A stretch of DNA of 35,211 bases from Campylobacterales bacterium. Lineage in GTDB: Bacteria > Campylobacterota > Campylobacteria > Campylobacterales > QNZT01. This document shows positions 1-9,051 of this stretch, one piece after another. The first letter of the stretch is position 1. Each line of letters begins with the position of its first letter. A model generated the notes under the pieces. It was not told the origin of the DNA, made no database searches, and saw only the letters and a list, made by a program, of their open reading frames with translations. Both the position numbers and the translations under genes were made by a program. The stretch lies in the NCBI GenBank assembly GCA_027068765.1, contig JAMOMC010000092.1, positions 1 through 35,211 of the forward strand, written 5' to 3'.

Positions 1-1416
1 CTAGCATATCACTACCGTCTTAATCTCCGTAAACTCCTCTAAAGCATATTTTGGTCCCTCTTTTCCAATACCGCTAAATTTATTTCCGCCATAAGGCTGT
101 ATATCAAACCGAAGTGTTGGAATATCGTTAACAACAACTCCACCACAATCAAACTCTTCAATAGCCCTTTTTGTAAGATTTAAATCGTTTGTAAATATTG
201 AGTATTGGAGTCCATATGGAGAGTTATTTATCTTAACCAATGCTTCATCAAAATCTTTTACTTTGATAATACTTACAATTGGAGCAAAAACTTCTTCACA
301 AACGATACTCATATCATCTTTTACTTCACTCATCACAGTTGGAGGGAAAATTTTGCCCTCTTTTTTGCCACCACTTAAAGCTATAGCTCCTTCATCTATG
401 GCACTTTGTACCCATTTTTCAGCCCTTAGAGCTGATTCTTCATCTATCAAAGGTCCCATAAAAGTGTTTTCATCATAAGGATCACCTACTATGAGCTGTT
501 TAGTCTCTTTGGCTAAAGCTTGTGAAAACTCATCTGCTACACTCTCATCAACATAAATTCTTTGAAGTGAGATGCAAACTTGTCCAGAGTTAACAAATGC
601 TCCAAGAGCACACTTTTTTGCAGCACTTTGTAAGTTGGCACTTTTATCAATATAAGTTGCAGCATTTCCTCCAAGCTCAAGAGATACTTTTTTAATCCCT
701 GCTTGCTTAATAATAATCTCTCCAACAGGAACTGACCCTGTAAAACTAACAACTCTAGGAATTTCACTCTTTACAAGTGCTCCTCCAACCTCTGCATCTC
801 CATAAACAAGACTTAAAGCATTTGGGCTTTTATGTTTACTTTGAACAAATAATTTTGCAAACTTATAAGCAGTAAGTGGAGCTTCAGGAGTTGGTTTTAA
901 AACTATGCTGTTTCCAGATATCAAAGCAGGTCCTAACTTGTGAGCTATGAGATTTAGTGGAAAATTAAAAGGAGTTATAAGTGTCGCAACTCCAACAGGC
1001 ACTCTTGTAAAATAACTGATACTCTTTCGCCCTGTTGGCATTGCATCTGAGTTAAATGTCTCTCCATTTTTCTCTATCGCTGCTGATATGGTAACTCTTA
1101 AAGTCTCTATACATCTATCTACTTCAATTCTTGCAAATTTTATCGGTTTACCAACCTCATCGGTGATTGTTTTTGCTATATCTTCTTTGTTTTTTCTAAG
1201 ATTTTCAATAACATCTTCAATCCACAAAATCCTCTGTGAAAGTAAAATATCTCTATTTGTTATAAACGACTCTTTAGCAATTCTCAAAGCCTCATTTGCA
1301 TCACTCGCATCACAAATAGGAAAAGTAGCTACTACTTTATCTGTATAAGGGTTCTTTATCTCCCCTACTTTAGTTTTTGTAACCTCAACATCACCAAAAA
1401 ATATTTTTGCTTCCAT
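1..1416 (-). CDS. NAD(P)-dependent aldehyde dehydrogenase family protein (lactaldehyde/semialdehyde dehydrogenase-like)
   Basis: 471-aa ORF with ALDH motifs: TPFNFPLNLIAHKLGPALISGNSIVLKPTPEAP, SLELGGNA, and the catalytic-Cys region NSGQVCISLQRIYV. RBS GGAGG precedes the ATG on the minus strand. Exact substrate cannot be assigned. Confidence 0.9.
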   Translation of the reverse strand: MEAKIFFGDVEVTKTKVGEIKNPYTDKVVATFPICDASDANEALRIAKESFITNRDILLSQRILWIEDVIENLRKNKEDIAKTITDEVGKPIKFARIEVDRCIETLRVTISAAIEKNGETFNSDAMPTGRKSISYFTRVPVGVATLITPFNFPLNLIAHKLGPALISGNSIVLKPTPEAPLTAYKFAKLFVQSKHKSPNALSLVYGDAEVGGALVKSEIPRVVSFTGSVPVGEIIIKQAGIKKVSLELGGNAATYIDKSANLQSAAKKCALGAFVNSGQVCISLQRIYVDESVADEFSQALAKETKQLIVGDPYDENTFMGPLIDEESALRAEKWVQSAIDEGAIALSGGKKEGKIFPPTVMSEVKDDMSIVCEEVFAPIVSIIKVKDFDEALVKINNSPYGLQYSIFTNDLNLTKRAIEEFDCGGVVVNDIPTLRFDIQPYGGNKFSGIGKEGPKYALEEFTEIKTVVIC

Positions 1417-1698
1417 ATTTTACCTCCAAATTTTATTAAATTAGTTTATAAACCTTTGCAACTCTATTTTTAGGATAAACTAACTTGTTTTAACTCATAA
1501 GTTATAGGAGAAGATGGCATGTGCACCCATTTTTTACTGTTAAATACCTATTGAGATATTATACCATAAGGATTACTACTTTTTTGTTAATACTGCCAGT
1601 CATTTTTTTAGTTTTAAATTATGGGATGACTTATATTTTAGTTTCTTTTCTTGTAAAACTCAGGTTATAAGAAAATTATGCTAAAATACTTATCTTAT

Positions 1699-1774
1699 GG
1701 GGTATTAGCTCAGCTGGGAGAGCGCTTCGCTGGCAGCGAAGAGGTCAGCGGTTCGAGCCCGCTATACTCCACCA
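1699..1774 (+). tRNA. tRNA-Ala (anticodon GGC), 3' CCA encoded
   Basis: GGGGTAT/ATACTCC acceptor stem, D-arm TAGCTCAGCTGGGAGAGC, anticodon arm CTTCG-CTGGCAG-CGAAG with GGC, T-arm GCGGTTCGAGCCCGC, then ACCA. Confidence 0.97.
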
Positions 1775-1793
1775 AACTTCACTTGAAAATTAA

Positions 1794-1823
1794 AGAGCAT
1801 CTATAGATTTTAAAAGATGCTCT
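1794..1823 (-). terminator. Rho-independent terminator of the downstream PilJ-domain gene (possibly bidirectional with the tRNA)
   Basis: Perfect 9-bp inverted repeat AGAGCATCT(1794-1802)/AGATGCTCT(1815-1823). On the minus strand it is followed by the U-rich CTTTAATTTT. Confidence 0.75.
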
Positions 1824-1831
1824 CATCTATT

Positions 1832-2713
1832 CTATTTAATTGATGCCTCGTACATTTTTACAGCTTTATTCATATTTTTTAGTAGAGGAATGTTTAATTC
1901 TAGTGCTTTTTTAAGAGCTTCATCAGAAGTATCCACTTTTTCAACAATTGGCTTATACTCTGCTAACAGTTTTTGAACCACTTCAAGTTGTTTTAATATA
2001 TTTGCATCTTCTGTACCTTTAAGCCCTAGACTTTCATCTCCTTTTATTAAACCATTTAAAGTTTTTTCAAAAAGCGCTACTGTCTTTTTTGCACTCTCAG
2101 TATTTGCTGGTGCATCAATTCCATTAGCTACTAAAAGTAACTCTTTAGTCATTTTTTGTGTTAACATTCTTTGTTTTCCAGCAAGATTGATTGTTTTTGC
2201 CATTTGAGGGTCAAGTTTTGAGCCACTCGCTTTAGCATACATCTGTACAGCTTTATTCATATTTTTTAATAAAGGGATATTCTCTTTTGCAATTGCTTCA
2301 AGAGTTGCTTTATCTGAATTTCCACCTGCAACTTTATCGATGTTTACTTTAAAGGGTGTCCAAAGCTCAGTAACTTTTTGAAGTTGTGCTAAAATTTCTG
2401 CATTTTCTGTTTTTGGTAAATTTAGACTCTCATCACCTAGCGCTAACCCTTTAAGTGTTTTATCAAAAAGAGCTGCCGTTTTTTTAAGACCTGCTTTATT
2501 CGCATCAACATCTATACCTTTGGCAATAAAAAATGCCTCTTTGCTCATCTTTTGTGTTAACATTCTCTGTTTCCCTGCAAGATTAATTACAGTTCCGCTT
2601 TGTTGTTTGGTTTGAGTCAAAGTACTTTTGACCTCTGCTTGTGCTACCTCTTTGGCTTGCAATCCTACAGCTAAACAGATGCTTAGAGCTGTAATTGACA
2701 ATAACTGCTTCAT
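1832..2713 (-). CDS. Secreted protein with two tandem type IV pili MCP N-terminal (PilJ-like) domains
   Basis: N-terminal signal peptide MKQLLSITALSICLAVGLQAK. Two internal repeats, INLAGKQRMLTQKMSKE...NIPLLKNMNKAVQMYAK and INLAGKQRMLTQKMTKE...NIPLLKNMNKAVKMYEA. No MCP signalling domain. Confidence 0.85.
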   Translation of the reverse strand: MKQLLSITALSICLAVGLQAKEVAQAEVKSTLTQTKQQSGTVINLAGKQRMLTQKMSKEAFFIAKGIDVDANKAGLKKTAALFDKTLKGLALGDESLNLPKTENAEILAQLQKVTELWTPFKVNIDKVAGGNSDKATLEAIAKENIPLLKNMNKAVQMYAKASGSKLDPQMAKTINLAGKQRMLTQKMTKELLLVANGIDAPANTESAKKTVALFEKTLNGLIKGDESLGLKGTEDANILKQLEVVQKLLAEYKPIVEKVDTSDEALKKALELNIPLLKNMNKAVKMYEASIK

Positions 2714-2808
2714 GATAAAACTCCTTATAAAAATTTTAAGTCTGTATTATAACATATATATTTTAAAATTTATTTAAAATTAATATAATATAGGAAAATT
2801 TCCAAAAT

Positions 2809-4101
2809 TTAAATCAATTTAGCTATGCCATCATATGCAACATCCATCATCTTTTTAATCTCTTTTTCACTCATAATGTATGGTGGCATAAAATAGACAA
2901 CATTTCCTAAAGGGCGAAGAAGCACTTCATTTTCTAAAGCATATTTATAGATTTCCAGCCCTACTCTTCTTTTAGCTTGATACCCTTTTAACTCAACAGC
3001 AGCAATCATGCCTCTTTGTCTTACCTCTTTAACATTTTTAAGTGTTTTGAATTTTTCTAACTCTTTTTTTATAAAATCGATTTTAACTAAGTTTTTTTCT
3101 AAAATATTCTCATTTTCAAAAATATCCAATGTCGCATTTGCAGCAGCACATGCAAGAGCATTTCCTGTATAACTATGAGAGTCTAAAAACGATTTTCCCT
3201 CATTATAATCACAATAAAATGCTTCATAAACTTTATCGCTAGTGAGTACAGCAGACAGAGGTAGATACCCGCCTGTTATACCTTTTGAAAGACACAAAAA
3301 ATCGGGTGTAACATTAGCACTCTCGCATGCAAACATAGTTCCAGTTCGTCCAAATCCAACAGCAACCTCATCAGCAATTAAAAAAACATTGTATCTATCA
3401 CATAATATACGAAGTTTTACAATATAACTAGCATCATACATACCCATACTTCCAGCACACTGTACTAACGGCTCTATAATTACAGCAGAAACTTTTCCTT
3501 GATGTTTTACTAAAAGAGTCTCCATAGATACTAATGCCTCATCTTCACTCACAAGTGCGGGAGATAAAGCTTGGTGTGTTTTTATCAATATCTCACCATA
3601 TATCTCTTTATATAAACTCACATCACCCACAGCTAAAGCACCCATAGTTTCACCATGATAACTATTTTCTAAAGAGATAAAAACATCTCTAACTTCACCC
3701 CTATTTTTATAATACTGAAAACTCATCTTTAAAGCTATCTCAACCGCACTAGATCCATTGTCTGCAAAAAAGACTTTTTGAAGCTTTTTTGGTGTTAACG
3801 CTATAAGTCTCTCTGCCAATGTAACCGCACTTTTGTGGGTAAATCCAGCAAATATAATATGCTCCAAAGTCTCTAACTGCTCTTTGATTTTTTCATTAAT
3901 ATAAGGATTTGAGTGTCCAAAAAGATTTACCCACCAAGAACTAATTCCGTCAAGATAGCGATTGCCATCAAAATCATAAAGATAAGACGCTTTAGCTGAT
4001 TTTATAGGTATAAAAGGAACACTCTCATAATCTTTCATTTGCGAGCAAGGATGCCAAATATTTGCAAGATCCCGTTTTCGCATATTTGCATTTGTTAACA
4101 C
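2809..4101 (-). CDS. bioA: Adenosylmethionine-8-amino-7-oxononanoate aminotransferase
   Basis: Class-III aminotransferase with BioA-like N-terminus ([14 protein letters not shown]), [16 protein letters not shown], and PLP-Lys region [22 protein letters not shown]. Confidence 0.95.
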   Translation of the reverse strand: MLTNANMRKRDLANIWHPCSQMKDYESVPFIPIKSAKASYLYDFDGNRYLDGISSWWVNLFGHSNPYINEKIKEQLETLEHIIFAGFTHKSAVTLAERLIALTPKKLQKVFFADNGSSAVEIALKMSFQYYKNRGEVRDVFISLENSYHGETMGALAVGDVSLYKEIYGEILIKTHQALSPALVSEDEALVSMETLLVKHQGKVSAVIIEPLVQCAGSMGMYDASYIVKLRILCDRYNVFLIADEVAVGFGRTGTMFACESANVTPDFLCLSKGITGGYLPLSAVLTSDKVYEAFYCDYNEGKSFLDSHSYTGNALACAAANATLDIFENENILEKNLVKIDFIKKELEKFKTLKNVKEVRQRGMIAAVELKGYQAKRRVGLEIYKYALENEVLLRPLGNVVYFMPPYIMSEKEIKKMMDVAYDGIAKLI

Positions 4102-4610
4102 GAAGCATTTCTTAATAAACTCTCATCTAATTTTAACTCTTCATTACTCATAACACCAACTCCCTTATCAAGAACCTCTTTTGCAATCTCTTTCGCTTCG
4201 TCCAATGAGTGCATCTTGCAAGTTCCACATTGATAGATATTAAGCTCTGGTATATCACTTTGGTTTTGAACTTTTAAAACATCTTCCATAGCTTTAGTCC
4301 AAGCTTTTGAAACTACTACTTCATTAGGAGTTCCAAGCAAACTCATATAAAATCCTGTTCTACAACCCATTGGAGAGACATCAATAATCTCAACATCATC
4401 ACTATTTAAATGCTCTCTTATAAATCCTGCAAAAAGATGCTCTAAAGTGTGTGTTCCTTTTTCACTCATAACTCCTATATTAGGTGCATAAAATCTTAAA
4501 TCAAAAACAGTGATTGTATCTCCACTTGGGGTACTCATGGTTTTTGCAACTCTTGTTGCAGGAGCCTTCATTTTTGTATGGTCTACCATAAAACTATCTA
4601 ACATTGGCAT
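4095..4610 (-). CDS. luxS: S-ribosylhomocysteine lyase (autoinducer-2 synthase)
   Basis: 171 aa with LuxS motifs: [59 protein letters not shown]. Overlaps the bioA start by 7 nt. Confidence 0.97.
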   Translation of the reverse strand: MPMLDSFMVDHTKMKAPATRVAKTMSTPSGDTITVFDLRFYAPNIGVMSEKGTHTLEHLFAGFIREHLNSDDVEIIDVSPMGCRTGFYMSLLGTPNEVVVSKAWTKAMEDVLKVQNQSDIPELNIYQCGTCKMHSLDEAKEIAKEVLDKGVGVMSNEELKLDESLLRNASC

Positions 4611-4629
4611 AAAAAATTCCTTTTCAAAT

Positions 4630-4656
4630 ATTATATCAAAACTTGAGCAAAATCAA
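4630..4656 (-). promoter_or_regulatory. Candidate sigma70 promoter of luxS-bioA
   Basis: On the minus strand TATAAT (4630-4635), 15-nt spacer, TTGATT (4651-4656). RBS AAGGAA lies just before the luxS ATG. By-eye call. Confidence 0.4.
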
Positions 4657-4708
4657 TCTATCTACATAGTTTTTTATATACAATATCAAAAACAAAAGGA
4701 GGAAACCC

Positions 4709-4900
4709 ATGGAGATAGATAGTAAACAGTACTGCAACGTCTGCACAATTGGCTCAGATGCTGGTCAAAAGACAGTTTATATAAAAGCAATTTGTTTAGG
4801 AGAAGAGGTTCATATCTGCACATCTTGTATACCACAAGTCATACACGGAAGTGGTGAAATTGTCAAATCAAATGATGAAGTAAAACAGAAAATTAGTTAG
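4709..4900 (+). CDS. Small CxxC...CxxC zinc-ribbon-like protein, resembling the ClpX N-terminal zinc-binding domain
   Basis: 63 aa, strong RBS AAAAGGAGGA 7 nt upstream of the ATG. Cys pairs CNVC and CTSC; GEEVHICTSCI parallels Clp[12 protein letters not shown]. Confidence 0.75.
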   Translation: MEIDSKQYCNVCTIGSDAGQKTVYIKAICLGEEVHICTSCIPQVIHGSGEIVKSNDEVKQKIS

Positions 4901-5736
4901 AGTGTTTGGAACTTATATTTTTCATAAGTTCCAAGCACTCTCACATCTTCTGCAAAAAAAGCTAACTCTTCGAGTGCTAACATCAAGGCTTCAGACTTGA
5001 TATGTCCATCTATATCTATATGAAACTGACTTCCAATGAGAGAGTTTCTTCCCATATAGCTCTCGATTTTAAGTAAATTTACACCATTAGTTGCAAAACC
5101 TCCCAATGCTTTATAAAGAGATGAAGGAATATCTTTAACTTGAAAAATAAGCGAAGTGATATATGATTTACTCTCTATAAATGGTGGAGTATACTTATCT
5201 CTTGATAAAATAAAAAAACGAGTAGTATTGCCTTTTATATCTTCAAAGTTTTCTCTTAAAATCTCCATATCATAAATTTTAGCTGCTAGTTTTGAAGCTA
5301 TCGCCCCTTTTGAAATATCTCCAAGCTTCGCTATCTCTTTTGCAGCACCTGCTGTATCAAATTTTGCTTCAGCTTTTAGTTTTAACTCTGTTATAGAGTT
5401 ATGACACTGTGCTAATGCCTGAGGATGAGATGCAACTACTTTTAAATCTTCCAAACAAGAGCCTTTTACTCCAACAAGACAGTGAGAAACTCTCTCATAA
5501 TGTTCACCAATAACATGAAGTTTCATCTTAGGAATAAGTCTATATATCTCTTCAACTCTTCCTGCTGTTGAGTTTTCTAAAGGTATCATAGCTATCTCTA
5601 CATCACCTTGTTCTACAAGCCACATAGCTTCAAAAAAAGTATCACAAGAGAAAGTCTTTAAGTTAGGATAGGCATTTAAACAAGCTTGTTCTGAATAAGC
5701 TCCTTTTACACCTTGGTATGCGATTGATTGGTCCAT
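4897..5736 (-). CDS. pheA: Prephenate dehydratase with C-terminal ACT domain (no chorismate mutase domain)
   Basis: IAYQGVKGAYSEQA N-terminus, IPLENSTAGRVEEIYRLI, GNTTRFFILSRD, then ACT region SLYKALGGFATNGVNLLKIESYMGRN. Begins directly at the PDT domain. Confidence 0.9.
   Translation of the reverse strand: MDQSIAYQGVKGAYSEQACLNAYPNLKTFSCDTFFEAMWLVEQGDVEIAMIPLENSTAGRVEEIYRLIPKMKLHVIGEHYERVSHCLVGVKGSCLEDLKVVASHPQALAQCHNSITELKLKAEAKFDTAGAAKEIAKLGDISKGAIASKLAAKIYDMEILRENFEDIKGNTTRFFILSRDKYTPPFIESKSYITSLIFQVKDIPSSLYKALGGFATNGVNLLKIESYMGRNSLIGSQFHIDIDGHIKSEALMLALEELAFFAEDVRVLGTYEKYKFQTL
4899..4941. terminator. Long hairpin spanning convergent gene ends, probable bidirectional terminator
   Basis: AGAGTGTTTGGAACTTAT (4899-4916), 7-nt loop ATTTTTC, ATAAGTTCCAAGCACTCT (4924-4941). 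18-bp stem with one T/G wobble position. Confidence 0.65.
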
Positions 5737-5753
5737 TTATTTTTAAAAGTTTC

Positions 5754-5771
5754 TAGTGGGAAGTCCCACTA
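5754..5771 (-). terminator. Terminator-like hairpin between porB and pheA
   Basis: TAGTGGG(5754-5760)-AAGT-CCCACTA(5765-5771). The minus-strand transcript continues GAAACTTTTAAAAA, so the U-tract is imperfect. Confidence 0.55.
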
Positions 5772-5775
5772 AAAA

Positions 5776-6732
5776 TTATACTCTTGCTTCTTCTCTTTTT
5801 TGTAAATAATCCCATTGAGCATCTACATTTTTTTGCCACTCATCTAATATATGTTTAAATTCAGGTCTAAATAGATGTTTAAATCTACCTTGAGCTCCTA
5901 AATAATCTTTTACAGGAACAACATTTTTAGGACGATATGTGATATTTAATTCTCTTCCATTGATAATCTCATAAAGAGGAAATACCAAAGAATCTGTTGC
6001 CAAATCAGATACTGCGATAGTATCTTTAGGATCAAATTTCCACTCAGTAGTACATGCTGAAATCGCATTTAGATAAACAGGACCTTCAGTTGATAGTGCT
6101 GTTTGCATCTTTTTTAACATATCTTTCCATTTATTTGGAGACATCTGTGCAACATATGGAGCACCGTGAGCTGCCATAATAGCAACAATATCTTTTTTCA
6201 TCATCTTCTCACCATAACTAATTCTTCCAGAAGGACTCGTTGTAGTAGATGAACCAATTGGGGTAGCGGAACTTCTTTGTCCACCTGTATTTGCATAAAC
6301 TTCATTATCAAGACAGATATATGTAAAATCATGACCTCTCTCAATTGCTCCACTTAAATACTGAAAACCGATATCAAAAGTTGAACCATCTCCACCAAAT
6401 GCTACAAATTTTACAGGTGCATCATTGTCTTTTAATGTGCCTTTTCTTTTTCTAGCTTTATGCATAGCTTCAGCACCAGTAATAGATGTTGCAGCATTTT
6501 CAAATCCTATGTGTATCCATGAAGTATCCCATGAAGTATAAGGATAAACAGCTGTAGATACCTCTAAACAACCTGTATTTGAAGAGATAACTAAGTTGTC
6601 ATCTGTACAGTTCATCAACTCTCTAACGATAATTGAGTGGGCACATCCTGGACATAAAAGATGAGCTCCTTCAAATCTATCATTTGATGTTGACAACTCT
6701 TTTAAATTTTTTATTTTTTTAATAGTACTCAT
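5776..6732 (-). CDS. porB: Pyruvate:ferredoxin oxidoreductase beta subunit
   Basis: TPP-binding subunit: LLCPGCAHSI, GFENAATSITGAEA, FGGDGSTFDIGFQYLSGAIERGHDFTYICLDNEVYANTGGQRS. Confidence 0.93.
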   Translation of the reverse strand: MSTIKKIKNLKELSTSNDRFEGAHLLCPGCAHSIIVRELMNCTDDNLVISSNTGCLEVSTAVYPYTSWDTSWIHIGFENAATSITGAEAMHKARKRKGTLKDNDAPVKFVAFGGDGSTFDIGFQYLSGAIERGHDFTYICLDNEVYANTGGQRSSATPIGSSTTTSPSGRISYGEKMMKKDIVAIMAAHGAPYVAQMSPNKWKDMLKKMQTALSTEGPVYLNAISACTTEWKFDPKDTIAVSDLATDSLVFPLYEIINGRELNITYRPKNVVPVKDYLGAQGRFKHLFRPEFKHILDEWQKNVDAQWDYLQKREEARV

Positions 6733-6747
6733 AATTTTCCCCTATTC

Positions 6748-7971
6748 CTAATCAAAAAATTCTAATTGAGGACCTCTAACGCCCACAAACTGCTGAATTT
6801 TTCCAGAGTGTTTACCACTATTTGCATTTTCTTGTAACTCAGTGTATATTTTTTTAATAGCATCAAGAGTTAAATCTCTACCACCCAAACCATATATGTA
6901 ATTTGTCACTAATGGCTTATTGTCACTTGTATACATTGCACCTACAACTTCATTATAGAGTGCACCCAAAGCACCACCTGGACTACTTCTATCTAAACAT
7001 GCAATCGCTTTAACATTAGCAAATATATCTCTTATATTATCAAATGGGAAAGGTCTAAAAACTCTTGGAGCTACTACTCCAGCTTTAATCCCTCCATTTT
7101 CTCTTAAATCTTTAGCAACCAATCTTGCAGTCTCAACACTTGTACCAAGAGCAACTATAGCAACATCAGCATCTTCCATCATATAAGACTCTACTCTGCT
7201 ATATTTTCTTCCAGTTTTTTTCTCAAAATCTTCAAAAACTTTATCAATAACAGGACGAGAATCTATGATAGCCTTATGCTGTTTTGCTTTATGCTCAAAA
7301 TGCCAATCTTCCTCTGTCTGAGCACCATAAGTAACAGGTTTAGAAAAATCAAGCATCTCATTTACAGGCTCATATTTGCCAATAAATGCATAAGCATCAT
7401 CATCTGTCATAGGGTTGATGTTTTGTGCAGTATGAGATGTAATAAATCCATCTTGGTGTACCATCACTGGAAGTCTAACAGCTTTATCTTCACCAATTTT
7501 AAATGCCATAAGAGTTAAATCATAAGCTTCTTGTGCATTAAACGCGTCCATTTGAATCCATCCTGAATCTCGTCCAAGATACATATCTGAGTGATCTCCA
7601 CGAACATTTAAAGGTGAAGCTAAAGCCCTATTAACAACTGTTAATATTATCGGAAGTCTCATGCCTGAAGCTTGATAGAGAACTTCAGCCATAAGAGCAA
7701 AACCTTGTGAACTTGTAGCAGTCGCCACCCTTCCACCAGATGCAGCCGCTCCAACACAACCACTCATCGCAGCATGTTCACTCTCAACCATAACAAACTC
7801 ACCATCAACATAGCCATCTGCTAAAAACTGTGCATAACCCTCAACAATTGGAGTTGATGGTGTGATAGGATAAGCTGCCACAACATCTACCTGAGCTTGT
7901 CTCAAAGCGTGTGCCGCTGCAAAATTTCCATCCCATACTTCGGTCTTTTGTATATCCATTTTTTCTGCCAT
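6748..7971 (-). CDS. porA: Pyruvate:ferredoxin oxidoreductase alpha subunit
   Basis: WDGNFAAAHALRQAQVDVVAAYPITPSTPIVE, ESEHAAMSGCVGAAASGGRVATATSSQGFALM, and C-terminal CLDRSSPGGALGALYNEV. Inside the por operon. Confidence 0.93.
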   Translation of the reverse strand: MAEKMDIQKTEVWDGNFAAAHALRQAQVDVVAAYPITPSTPIVEGYAQFLADGYVDGEFVMVESEHAAMSGCVGAAASGGRVATATSSQGFALMAEVLYQASGMRLPIILTVVNRALASPLNVRGDHSDMYLGRDSGWIQMDAFNAQEAYDLTLMAFKIGEDKAVRLPVMVHQDGFITSHTAQNINPMTDDDAYAFIGKYEPVNEMLDFSKPVTYGAQTEEDWHFEHKAKQHKAIIDSRPVIDKVFEDFEKKTGRKYSRVESYMMEDADVAIVALGTSVETARLVAKDLRENGGIKAGVVAPRVFRPFPFDNIRDIFANVKAIACLDRSSPGGALGALYNEVVGAMYTSDNKPLVTNYIYGLGGRDLTLDAIKKIYTELQENANSGKHSGKIQQFVGVRGPQLEFFD

Positions 7972-8402
7972 TATTCTTCCTCGCTTTTTTTCTCAGGCCA
8001 CTCTTCTAGTGAATCTTCAATACTTGCATACTCTCCAAACATCAACAGTGATTTTGGATTTGTAGGGCATACCTCCACACAAATCTGACAACCTTTACAG
8101 TGATCATAATCAATTCCTAACATCTTCTTATCTCTTGCAATGATTGCAGTATCTGGACAAAAAACCCAACAAAATTGACAATCAATACAATAATCTCTGT
8201 TAAATACCGGCTTAATAACTCTCCAATCAGCAACACTTGCAGTGTATGAGTTAGTCTCAGCATAAGCTCTCTCTTCTTGTTTTAAAAATGCTGCATTTTC
8301 GACTTCACCAACAAATGAATTTAGTAAAATACCTTGATTTACCTCATCCCAACCTAAAAGCTCTTCACTTCCTAAAAACTTTGGATTTTCACTCTGTTTC
8401 AT
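7971..8402 (-). CDS. porD: Pyruvate:ferredoxin oxidoreductase delta subunit (2x[4Fe-4S] ferredoxin)
   Basis: Two CxxCxxCxxxCP clusters: YCIDCQFCWVFCPDTA and HCKGCQICVEVCPTNPK. Confidence 0.92.
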   Translation of the reverse strand: MKQSENPKFLGSEELLGWDEVNQGILLNSFVGEVENAAFLKQEERAYAETNSYTASVADWRVIKPVFNRDYCIDCQFCWVFCPDTAIIARDKKMLGIDYDHCKGCQICVEVCPTNPKSLLMFGEYASIEDSLEEWPEKKSEEE

Positions 8403-8414
8403 TAAAACACCTTT

Positions 8415-8978
8415 CTATTTTACTTCATTAAATGCACGATCAATTGCCTGCATGTTTGCATCGATAATTTTCTGCGGAAACTTAGATAAAACTTTATTCA
8501 TCTTCTCTTTAAAATAATCTAATTCAAACATACCAGACACTTTTACAAAAGCTCCCAGCATTGGAGTGTTTGGAATTGCACGACCAATTGTGTCCAATGA
8601 AACTTGAATACAATCAATAACAAAAACCCTATCCTCTTTACCGTGAAGTTTTGGAATATCTTTTATAAGTTCCTCTTTTGATAAATGTGTAGTAATAATG
8701 TACTTTGTATCATCAGTCTCATGCTCTGTAATATCATCACTATACGCAAGTGCTGGATCTATAACAAATACATAATCAGGATGCATAAACTTTGCATGAT
8801 TTAAAACCTGCTTATCATCAATTCTGTTATAAGCAGTCATTGAAGCACCTCTCTTCGCTGACCCGTAAAGTGCAAATGCCTGCACCTGCTTGCCTGTAGT
8901 AGAGATAACATCTCCAAGACCTTTAGCACCTGTCACTGCACCTTGTCCGGCACGACTATGCCATCTTATTTCAACCAT
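8415..8978 (-). CDS. porG: Pyruvate:ferredoxin oxidoreductase gamma subunit
   Basis: MVEIRWHSRAGQGAVTGAKGLGDVISTTGKQVQAFALYGSAKRGA is typical of POR gamma. First gene of the por operon. Confidence 0.93.
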   Translation of the reverse strand: MVEIRWHSRAGQGAVTGAKGLGDVISTTGKQVQAFALYGSAKRGASMTAYNRIDDKQVLNHAKFMHPDYVFVIDPALAYSDDITEHETDDTKYIITTHLSKEELIKDIPKLHGKEDRVFVIDCIQVSLDTIGRAIPNTPMLGAFVKVSGMFELDYFKEKMNKVLSKFPQKIIDANMQAIDRAFNEVK

Positions 8979-9051
8979 AAATACCCCTTATAATAAAATT
9001 GCTATCAATATAGTTGCACAATTTTAGGTTATTAAGACTTAACTTCGGCTT

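Noticed and set aside
1514-1543. Nine-codon ORF MACAPIFYC* after AGGAG on the + strand, overlapping a weak hairpin (AAGATGG...CCATTTTTT)
   Set aside because: The RBS-to-ATG spacing is short and no + strand gene follows that it could regulate before the tRNA. Chance occurrence is likely; only conservation or Ribo-seq would revive it.
4510-4722. 70-aa + strand ORF overlapping luxS
   Set aside because: Mostly antisense to luxS; the stronger RBS and ATG at 4709 define the real + strand gene.
7276-8088. + strand ORFs inside porA/porD
   Set aside because: Antisense to strongly supported POR genes and no domain evidence.
9032-9042. TTAAG-A-CTTAA dyad upstream of the por operon
   Set aside because: Short, AT-rich dyad with no match to a regulator motif I can name; expected by chance in this composition.
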